11,134 nt of DNA. Origin: Candidatus Hydrogenedentota bacterium. GTDB lineage: Bacteria; Hydrogenedentota; Hydrogenedentia; Hydrogenedentales; SLHB01. The notes beneath the pieces are model-generated. The model made no database searches and was not told the origin of the DNA. It saw nothing but the letters and a program-made list of their open reading frames with translations. Below, piece by piece: positions 5,539-11,134 of the stretch. The first letter of the stretch is position 1; each line of letters opens with the position of its first letter. The stretch is from the NCBI GenBank assembly GCA_029262095.1, contig JAJDAB010000171.1, positions 1 through 11,134 of the forward strand. Reading direction: 5' to 3'. The translations under genes and the position numbers were made by a program.

Positions 5539-7614
5539 ATGAGACAAGACGAACCAACTCGGGGCGGACATTTTCGGAATGGACGAACCTGGACGTTACA
5601 TCCTTATCGACAACGTCGACTGATCGCTACAGTAGCTGCGATTTTTATTCTTCCTGCACTAATGGCGACAGGTGGCGCCGTTGCGGCGCCAGTGAGCACA
5701 CCGGAAGCCATTGCTCAAGCGGGACTCTCAGTCGAAGAATTAGCCCTGTACGAACTTGTTCAAGACCACGTGTTCGTGGAATCGTTCGCCGCGATTCCCT
5801 GGCACATGAAAAAAACGTTGGGCGCCATCGCGACGCGCGTCGCTTCTGGTGATTTCGATGGCAAGAAAATCCCGGCCTACTGTTTTCAGGGTAGTGTGCC
5901 GATTGATGTTATTGGCTACCTGAACACCGCCTACTATGGTGGCGACGCCGCGAAATTCAACGAGATTTCATCACGCTGGACTACAACCGCTACCGCAGGA
6001 ACCGGCAGTAGCCAGGGCGACCCAGCGGTCGTAACCTACAGCTTTGTGCCAGACGGTACGACAATACCCGCGGATCCCACTATCCTCGACACGGTTTCGG
6101 GCCTGCCGATGGTGAGCGCCCCCAACAATCTATTCGCATTCTTGAACGGAATTTACGGAAGCCCTGCGGCGTGGCAAGCGGAGTTCGCCCAAGTGTTTGC
6201 TGAATGGTCCAGCTTGACGGGTATCACGTATGTATTCGAACCCACTGACGATGGCGCTGCGTTCCCGGAAAGTGGGGTATCAAATGGTGCACCGGGCGTA
6301 GCTGGTGTCCGCGGCGACATTCGTATTGCCGGGATTCGTATCGATGGAGAATCCGGCGGAAACATTCTCGCGTTTAACTTCTTCCCGAATACCGGCGACA
6401 TGCTCATCGACACCGGAAATCCATTATTCTACGGAAACTTATCCAGCGACTCGCTAAACCTTCGGAACGTCGTTTCGCACGAACATGGTCATGGCCTGGG
6501 CATGCCACACACGTGCCCGGTCAACTCGACCAAATTGATGGAACCGTTCATTTCGTCCGCGTTTGATGGCGTCCAGGAAGACGACCGTTTGAGCGGCCAA
6601 CGCACCTACGGCGACCCGAATGAAAAGTCGGGTGGTAATGACACAGGTGGCACGGCGACCAGTCTGGGCACGATTGCCGACTCAACCAACGGCGAGACAA
6701 ATCGCTCAATCGACGACAACACGGACGTCGATTTTTATTCGTTCGCAATCACGGAAAGTTCGGACGTAACGGTGACCTTGACACCTATTGGCACCACGTA
6801 TTTGTCCGACACCCAACTAGGTAACGGTTCGTGTAACCCAGGCGTATCTTTTAATGCGCTAACCGTCGCGAATCTCAATGTCGAGTTGATTGACATAAAC
6901 GGCTTTTCAGTGCTGGCAACCGGGGCAAGCACTGGCGCTGGCGTACCGGAAGTGATATCCGCTTTCGACGCGTCAACTGCAGGTACGTATTTTGTCCGCG
7001 TGTTCCAAAACTCGGCAGTTAACAATGTACAGGGATACAACATCTCCGTAACAACTGCCGGAAACACAACGAACTTTGCGAGCGCGGATACGCCAAAAGC
7101 AATTACCGACGCATCAACCACCACGTCGACGATTGTCGTGCCCGCAGCGAAGACCATCGATATCATTACGGACGTCGACGTCAACATCGACATTTCGCAC
7201 ACCAATGTTGAAGACTTGGACGTAACGCTTGAGTCACCGACCGGAACAGTCGTTGAATTGTTTACGGACGTTGGCGGGACCGGGAATGACTTTACGAGCA
7301 CCGTTTTGGATGACGATGCAGGCACGGCTGTAACCGCCGGAACTGCCCCCTTTACTGGATCGTTCCAGCCGGAAGGTGTCCTCGCTGATTACAACGGTGA
7401 AACCGCTGTCGGCACGTGGACGTTGACCATTACCGACGATTCGGCGCCGACGAGCGGCACACTCAACAGTTGGAGTCTGGACATTTCCGGGAGTACGACG
7501 CCTCCGCCGGTTCCGACTTCGAATCGAATCGCGTTGCTCTTGATGGCTTTATCGCTCATCGGCGTTGCTTTGGTCGCTCGGGTGCCACTGCGCCGGAAGG
7601 TGAATCTGCGGTAA
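5539..7614 (+). CDS. Exported matrixin-like zinc metalloprotease with PPC and P domains and C-terminal membrane tail
   Basis: 691 residues. A long basic n-region (RQRR near 24-27) precedes a hydrophobic stretch (29-48) with probable cleavage after AVAA (50). Residues about 110-360 hold the peptidase: HEHGHGLGMPH (314-324) is an exact HExxHxxGxxH zinc site, with H314, H318, H324 as ligands, E315 as catalytic base and M334 (TKLMEP) as the Met-turn of metzincins. Residues 363-505 resemble a bacterial pre-peptidase C-terminal domain (DTDVDFY-like NTDVDFYSFAI, YFVRVF). Residues 513-650 resemble a proprotein-convertase P domain (GTWTLTITDD, TLNSWSLDI). The end (PPPVPTS, hydrophobic 663-681, RRK) looks like a sorting or anchor tail. 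Start ATG 5539 has a GAGGGAGAGGG tract just upstream. It is flanked by a 229-base leader and a terminator-like hairpin, so it is probably transcribed alone. Role: extracellular or surface proteolysis; target unknown. Confidence 0.87.
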   Translation: MRQDEPTRGGHFRNGRTWTLHPYRQRRLIATVAAIFILPALMATGGAVAAPVSTPEAIAQAGLSVEELALYELVQDHVFVESFAAIPWHMKKTLGAIATRVASGDFDGKKIPAYCFQGSVPIDVIGYLNTAYYGGDAAKFNEISSRWTTTATAGTGSSQGDPAVVTYSFVPDGTTIPADPTILDTVSGLPMVSAPNNLFAFLNGIYGSPAAWQAEFAQVFAEWSSLTGITYVFEPTDDGAAFPESGVSNGAPGVAGVRGDIRIAGIRIDGESGGNILAFNFFPNTGDMLIDTGNPLFYGNLSSDSLNLRNVVSHEHGHGLGMPHTCPVNSTKLMEPFISSAFDGVQEDDRLSGQRTYGDPNEKSGGNDTGGTATSLGTIADSTNGETNRSIDDNTDVDFYSFAITESSDVTVTLTPIGTTYLSDTQLGNGSCNPGVSFNALTVANLNVELIDINGFSVLATGASTGAGVPEVISAFDASTAGTYFVRVFQNSAVNNVQGYNISVTTAGNTTNFASADTPKAITDASTTTSTIVVPAAKTIDIITDVDVNIDISHTNVEDLDVTLESPTGTVVELFTDVGGTGNDFTSTVLDDDAGTAVTAGTAPFTGSFQPEGVLADYNGETAVGTWTLTITDDSAPTSGTLNSWSLDISGSTTPPPVPTSNRIALLLMALSLIGVALVARVPLRRKVNLR

Positions 7615-7650
7615 GCGGTAATAACCCCGAATACCATCTGAGTTAAAAAT

Positions 7651-7690
7651 GCGTACGGCCGGTTCCATTCGGAACTGGCCGTACGCTTTC
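7651..7690 (+). terminator. Strong hairpin terminator after the protease gene
   Basis: A 16-bp stem (7651-7666 with 7671-7686, one G-T wobble) closes on the loop ATTC. The stem is G+C-rich and begins 37 bases after the protease stop. It is followed by the short run TTTC and preceded by AAAAAT. The T-run is shorter than the classical ideal, but stem length, position and isolation make rho-independent termination the best reading. The A-run on the other side could let it act on the minus strand as well. Confidence 0.75.
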
Positions 7691-8200
7691 ACTATGCCTA
7701 AGGAGGCAAGTCAGAATTGACACGCGTAGGGAGATTCGTCGTTTTAGAGAACTAGCGCAACTCTTGTGCGCACGTGGCGCGTTCTTGGTTGCTTTTTTTG
7801 GGGGGACTCATACGGCGAATTTTGGAAAATCATTACTTTCGCCGAAAGCGTATACTGACGCAAGGCTCCTGAAGCTCCAGGTTTCGCAGATACATCTTCA
7901 CGTCTGCCCTGCCCGCCTTCCTGATTCGCCGCAATGGCATTTGAAAGGTTGTTCCAGTCACGAGCGTCGAACAATATTCTGCAATACCGAGTCTCCATAA
8001 CATCGTTTGTGGAGCCTGGTTTACTATCGCACGAACTAAGGCCTCCGACAGGACAACCACACTTCGCCTGTTCTTGCTCTCACCTCGCAATTCTGTAATC
8101 AGTGATTCGGCGCGACCGCTATGTGTCACGCTTCGAACGAATACGGATGGGCATTCGCCGACGCCATTTGGGCTTCGGGGACATCGGGCGTTTTCATCAC
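7691..8200. other. About 500-base stretch without a convincing gene
   Basis: I see no plus-strand ORF with a good start here. Two overlapping minus-strand ORFs (7744-7998 and 7833-8357) show no recognisable motif and no supported start. Visible structure consists of: a short inverted repeat CGGCGAA/TTCGCCG (7813-7819 with 7838-7844); GCAAC/GTTGC (7757-7761 with 7788-7792) followed by seven T (7793-7799) and then six G (7800-7805), which could be a weak terminator; and a TATACT box at 7851-7856 without a matching -35. It may hold the promoter and leader of the small basic protein gene, or decayed coding sequence. Confidence 0.4.
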
Positions 8201-8201
8201 T

Positions 8202-8207
8202 AAGGAG
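8202..8207 (+). promoter_or_regulatory. Ribosome binding site of the small lysine-rich protein
   Basis: AAGGAG inside TAAGGAGATA, seven bases before ATG 8215. It is one of the two best binding sites in the window and the main reason to believe that the short ORF is translated. Confidence 0.75.
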
Positions 8208-8214
8208 ATAAGAC

Positions 8215-8343
8215 ATGGGAGACAAGGGCCAGAAAGACAAAGACAAAGGCCGAAAACAAAAGGCTAACAAGGGCGCCGCAGATAAGCAGAAGAAAAAGAA
8301 GAAGCAGGAGCGCGTATCGCCCACTGACTTCCTAAAACGATAA
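8215..8343 (+). CDS. Small, highly basic lysine-rich protein (42 residues)
   Basis: 42 codons ending in TAA 8341-8343. It begins MGDKGQKDKDKG, has a run of five lysines (26-30) and ends in a short non-repetitive tail, RVSPTDFLKR. Fourteen lysines and three arginines against six acidic residues give a net charge near +11. There is no hydrophobic segment, so it is soluble, probably disordered and cytoplasmic. The AAGGAG site seven bases upstream argues strongly for translation. I recall short proteins of unknown function beginning MGDK and made mostly of K, Q and A in many bacterial phyla, and this looks like one of them; I know of no assigned function. A nucleic-acid or ribosome-binding role is a guess from charge alone. 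It is preceded by about 500 bases without genes and lies 111 bases ahead of the glycosyltransferase gene. Confidence 0.72.
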   Translation: MGDKGQKDKDKGRKQKANKGAADKQKKKKKQERVSPTDFLKR

Positions 8344-8454
8344 TGTGCACGACGCAAGGCTGCGGAGGCTGGCCGTCAAAACATCCGGTGCCCAATACGA
8401 CCGGAATACGTTGAACGGCATGGCCATGCGCGTAACGCGGAATCGAATAGGAAT

Positions 8455-10728
8455 ATGAACATCGCTGAACTTCCGCGACGCATAGCCTTCTTGGGCAATT
8501 ACTTGCCGCGGCTGTGCGGAATTGCGACCTTCACCCATGATCTTTGCAACGCCGTGAGCGACGCAATTCCTACTGCGCTGTGTTATGCCGGCGCGATTAA
8601 TGATCGAGCGGAGGGATACGAATATCCATCGCGCGTGCGATTCGAGTTGCAGGAAAAAGATCTCGATTCCTACCGTCGGGCGGCGGATTTTTTGAACTTC
8701 GACAACGCAGACTTGCTCTGCGTACAACATGAATTTGGCATCTACGGCGGTCCAGCGGGAAGTCATTTGCTGGCCCTTCTCAAAGAAGTGCGTATGCCCG
8801 TGGTCACGACACTCCACACGATCTTGCATGAACCAAACGTTGCCCAACGGAAGGTAATGGAAGAATTGGCTTCGCGTAGCGACCGCTTGGTGGTCATGGC
8901 GCAGAAGGGCGTTGACATACTCCGGGATACATACGCAATCCCGGATAACAAGATAGACCTCATTCCACATGGCATCCCAGACATTCCCTTCGCAGATTCC
9001 CATCTATCGAAAGCGCAGTTTGGCGTGGAGGGGCGCTCAGTTCTACTCACTTTTGGACTTCTGGGTCCAGGTAAAGGTGTTGAACACGTGATCGAAGCGT
9101 TGCCGGAAATTGTGCGCAGGCATCCCGACGTGGTCTATCTCGTGTTGGGTGCGACCCACCCACACTTAGTCGCCAAAGAAGGCGAGCGGTACCGTCTGAG
9201 TTTGGAACGCTTAGCGGAAGAACGTGGTGTGAAAGAGCACGTGATTTTCTACAACCGGTTTGTATCGATCGAAGATCTTGCGGAGTTCATCGGCGCAACC
9301 GACATTTATCTGACACCCTATTTAGACGAAGCGCAGATTACTTCGGGTACGCTGGCGTATGTATTCGGAGCGGGAAAAGCCGTGGTATCTACTCCGTATT
9401 GGCACGCGCAGGAAATGTTGGCGGAAGGCCGCGGTATTCTGGTGCCGTTCAACGATGCATCGGCGATTGCCCGTAGCGTATGTGAATACCTCGATTTTCC
9501 GGAGCGCATGAAGGAAACGCGATTGGAGGCCTACCGACTTGGACGCGAAATGATCTGGCCGGCTGTGGCGAAACGCTATATCGAGTCGTTTCAGCATGCG
9601 CAGATCGACCGCAAGGAGTCGCCACGACGGGCGTTTGCGGGATGGACGCTTGACAGCCGCCCCTATGATTTGCCGTTGTTACGGCTGGACCATATCGAAC
9701 GTATGACGGATTCAACAGGCATTTTTCAGCACGCTATATTTACAGTCCCAGATTATCATCATGGCTATTGTATCGATGACAACGCGCGTGCATTCCTACT
9801 GTGCAATCTCTTGGAAGAGTTAGGAGGTAAACCTCCAGGCGAAGATCTCGGCGGATTGACTTCCACGTATCTCGCTTTTCTTGCTGCGGCGTTACATCCG
9901 GACACAGGCCGGTTTCGCAACTTCATGAGTCATGGAAGGCTTTGGCTGGAAGATGCCGGCAGCGAGGACAGTCATGGCAGAGCGCTCTGGGCGTTGGGTA
10001 CAGGAGCGGCGCGATCTCGCGATAAAGGGCAACGAAAGTTGTCTGCAATTCTCTTTGACAAGGGATTGCCGGTCGTTGAAGGGTTTACGTCGCCACGAGC
10101 CTGGGCCTTCACGTTGTTGGGGATTCACGAATACCTGCAAGTGTTCCCTGACAGCGCGAGTGCGAGCGGCGCACGCACGACGCTGGCCTCAAAGCTTCTG
10201 ACGTTGTGGAACGCCTGCGCTGACGCAGATTGGCCATGGTTCGAACCGATCGTCGCGTATGACAATGCGCGCCTTTGCCAGGCCTTGATCATTAGCGGAC
10301 GTAGTACGCCGTTCCCCGAAGCGCTGGCGATCGGGCTCAAGTCCCTTAGATGGCTGACGTCTATTCAAAAAACGCAGGCTGGTCATTTTCGACCCATAGG
10401 AAGCGATGGTTTTTACGTACGGGATGGCGCGCGAGCCGATTTCGATCAGCAGCCCCTGGAAGCGCAGGCGATGGTTTCCGCGTGTCTTGAGGCACAGCGT
10501 GTGACGGGCGATGCGGAATGGACGCTCGAAGCGAGACGCGCGTTTGAGTGGTTTTTGGGCCGAAACGATCTTGGTCTTCCCTTGTATGACGCCAGTACCG
10601 GCGGTTGTCACGACGGGTTGCACAGCGACAGCGTCAACGGTAATGAAGGAGCGGAGTCATCCTTGGCATTCCATCTTGCGCTGGCCGAAATGAATTACGC
10701 GGAACATCCGCTGAGCTCAGCGCTATGA
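8455..10728 (+). CDS. GT4 family glycosyltransferase with C-terminal all-helical domain
   Basis: 757 residues. Residues 1-390 are a GT-B fold glycosyltransferase of the GT4/group 1 kind: a glycine-rich acceptor-side loop (PRLCGIATF, 18-25), VQHEFGIYGG (90-99), the donor-phosphate motif TFGLLGPGKGVE (199-210, K207) and the nucleotide-sugar region PYLDEAQITSG (288-298) followed by GAGKAVVSTPYWHA. E292 stands where the first glutamate of the usual E-x7-E motif lies; the second is replaced. Residues about 400-750 form a helical domain like the six-hairpin (alpha/alpha) glycosidases (GYCIDDNARAF, WFEP..AYDNARLCQAL, FDQQPLEAQAM). No signal peptide is present. Upstream AGGA (8449-8452) is too close to be an ideal binding site. 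Its stop overlaps the start of the GH130 gene (ATGA), so the two are translationally coupled. Sugar donor and product are unknown; the GH130 partner suggests mannose chemistry. Confidence 0.88.
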   Translation: MNIAELPRRIAFLGNYLPRLCGIATFTHDLCNAVSDAIPTALCYAGAINDRAEGYEYPSRVRFELQEKDLDSYRRAADFLNFDNADLLCVQHEFGIYGGPAGSHLLALLKEVRMPVVTTLHTILHEPNVAQRKVMEELASRSDRLVVMAQKGVDILRDTYAIPDNKIDLIPHGIPDIPFADSHLSKAQFGVEGRSVLLTFGLLGPGKGVEHVIEALPEIVRRHPDVVYLVLGATHPHLVAKEGERYRLSLERLAEERGVKEHVIFYNRFVSIEDLAEFIGATDIYLTPYLDEAQITSGTLAYVFGAGKAVVSTPYWHAQEMLAEGRGILVPFNDASAIARSVCEYLDFPERMKETRLEAYRLGREMIWPAVAKRYIESFQHAQIDRKESPRRAFAGWTLDSRPYDLPLLRLDHIERMTDSTGIFQHAIFTVPDYHHGYCIDDNARAFLLCNLLEELGGKPPGEDLGGLTSTYLAFLAAALHPDTGRFRNFMSHGRLWLEDAGSEDSHGRALWALGTGAARSRDKGQRKLSAILFDKGLPVVEGFTSPRAWAFTLLGIHEYLQVFPDSASASGARTTLASKLLTLWNACADADWPWFEPIVAYDNARLCQALIISGRSTPFPEALAIGLKSLRWLTSIQKTQAGHFRPIGSDGFYVRDGARADFDQQPLEAQAMVSACLEAQRVTGDAEWTLEARRAFEWFLGRNDLGLPLYDASTGGCHDGLHSDSVNGNEGAESSLAFHLALAEMNYAEHPLSSAL
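10709..10722. repeat. Perfect 14-bp palindrome just before the GH130 start
   Basis: CGCTGAGCTCAGCG equals its own reverse complement. It lies inside the last codons of the glycosyltransferase, two bases before ATG 10725, where the ribosome binding site of the next gene would be expected. As RNA it could form a 5-bp stem with an AGCT loop. Chance within coding sequence cannot be excluded. Confidence 0.4.
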
Positions 10729-11134
10729 CGGCCATCCGGCTCCGCCGCCACGCTATAACGCTTCTACCTCAGAGCGCACGGGTTATCATCCGGCCGTTTA
10801 TTCCTGACAGCGCGCATCGCATCGCCACGATTATCGGACGCGCCCTTGCGCTGTCGGAGCGAGAGGTTGAGCGGGAGTTGAAGTCTGTGCGCGCAGAATT
10901 CGAATCGCGGCATTTTGATATCAACTCTTTGCTGCTTAAACACTATGAGCAAATACAATCGCAGATATTTACCCAACGCCCATTAACTGCTGCACGACGG
11001 CTCTTTCTTGGAGCCCTATTCTCTGGAGAGTACGCGCTTGAATCTGCGGCCATATTCAATCCCTCCATCGTGCCGCATCCCGACCAGAAGGATGCGCCGG
11101 ATGGCGGACTTCGTTTCATCATGAGCCTGCGGGC
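10725..11134 (+). CDS. Glycoside hydrolase family 130 protein (beta-mannoside phosphorylase/hydrolase type), N-terminal part
   Basis: 136 codons are visible and the frame is open to the window edge. The N-terminal region is characteristic: VIIRPFIPDSAHRI (20-33), a helical segment with LSEREVERELKSV, a conserved-looking HFDINSLLLKHYEQI stretch, then LFLGALFSGEYALESAA and the signature FNPSIVPHPDQ, which in this family leads into the five-bladed propeller with the catalytic site. GH130 enzymes cleave beta-mannosides by phosphorolysis or hydrolysis; the catalytic residues lie beyond the window, so phosphorylase and hydrolase cannot be separated. The start ATG 10725 overlaps the glycosyltransferase stop and has no clear ribosome binding site, which implies coupling. 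The GT4 and GH130 genes together point to making and trimming or recycling a mannose-containing glycan (inference). Confidence 0.85.
   Translation, partial: MTAIRLRRHAITLLPQSARVIIRPFIPDSAHRIATIIGRALALSEREVERELKSVRAEFESRHFDINSLLLKHYEQIQSQIFTQRPLTAARRLFLGALFSGEYALESAAIFNPSIVPHPDQKDAPDGGLRFIMSLR

Noticed and set aside
5673..5691. 7-bp inverted repeat TGGCGCC/GGCGCCA in the protease gene
   Set aside because: It lies in codons for the Ala/Gly-rich signal-peptide cleavage region, where GGC and GCC codons create such repeats easily.
6735..7325. 196-residue minus-strand ORF inside the protease gene
   Set aside because: It lies wholly antisense to the PPC and P domains of a gene with clear motifs. 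Its valine- and serine-rich, motif-free translation is typical of antisense shadows.
7715..7720. TTGACA as a -35 box after the protease terminator
   Set aside because: The hexamer is perfect, but no plausible -10 lies 16-18 bases downstream; the only TTTAGA-like match is too far.
7833..8357. 174-residue minus-strand ORF covering the intergenic region and the antisense of the lysine-rich gene
   Set aside because: Its poly-Phe segment is just the complement of the lysine codons, it has no ribosome binding site and no recognisable domain. The plus-strand short ORF explains this end better. A decayed gene in its C-terminal half is left open as a finding.
8343..8414. 23-codon ORF from ATG 8343 overlapping the TAA of the lysine-rich gene
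   Set aside because: Start overlaps a stop (TAATG), but no Shine-Dalgarno is present and the product is featureless.
8345..8458. 37-codon plus-strand ORF from GTG 8345 whose stop overlaps the glycosyltransferase start
   Set aside because: No ribosome binding site before the GTG, and the translation has no recognisable feature. The ATGA overlap is suggestive of coupling but short enough to be chance.
1..11134. CRISPR arrays, tRNA or rRNA genes, insertion sequences, defence or toxin-antitoxin modules
   Set aside because: No direct-repeat array, cloverleaf-like sequence, transposase motif or defence-protein motif was seen on either strand by reading; weak RNA structures could still be missed without computation.

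Overview
The window is a plus-strand-only stretch of a free-living bacterial chromosome with moderately high G+C. It carries no phage, plasmid, transposon, CRISPR or RNA-gene signature. The phylum cannot be fixed from sequence alone. The mix suggests an environmental, Gram-negative-type heterotroph of the Planctomycetota / Acidobacteriota / Hydrogenedentota kind. That mix is a secreted one-haem cytochrome joined to a copper monooxygenase fold, a large exported metalloprotease with a C-terminal anchor-like tail, and a GT4/GH130 mannoside-type pair. This placement is an inference of low certainty.

Region 1 (1-894) is the end of a succinate dehydrogenase/fumarate reductase operon: the last 39 codons of the flavoprotein subunit, then a complete iron-sulfur subunit with all three cluster motifs. 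An 8-bp hairpin sits exactly on the gene junction. Region 2 (943-2440) has a SAM methyltransferase with a C-terminal TPR domain, then a separate small TPR-like protein. Region 3 (2487-5309) is a tight three-gene run: a secreted cytochrome c-copper monooxygenase fusion, a four-helix DUF4345 membrane protein and a second SAM methyltransferase that overlaps it. Region 4 (5310-7690) is a monocistronic unit: a leader with a hairpin, a zinc metalloprotease of matrixin type with PPC and P domains, and a strong terminator-like hairpin.

Region 5 (7691-8214) is about 500 bases in which I see no convincing gene. It ends at a good ribosome binding site for a 42-residue, very lysine-rich protein (8215-8343). 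Region 6 (8455-11134) is a two-domain glycosyltransferase whose stop overlaps the start (ATGA) of a glycoside hydrolase family 130 gene that runs off the window.

Functionally the window joins core respiration (Sdh), extracytoplasmic redox and proteolysis (monooxygenase, protease) and mannoside-type carbohydrate metabolism (GT4/GH130). The strongest candidates for uncharacterised biology are the haem-copper monooxygenase with its DUF4345/methyltransferase neighbours, the short lysine-rich protein, and the GT4-helical-domain/GH130 pair.
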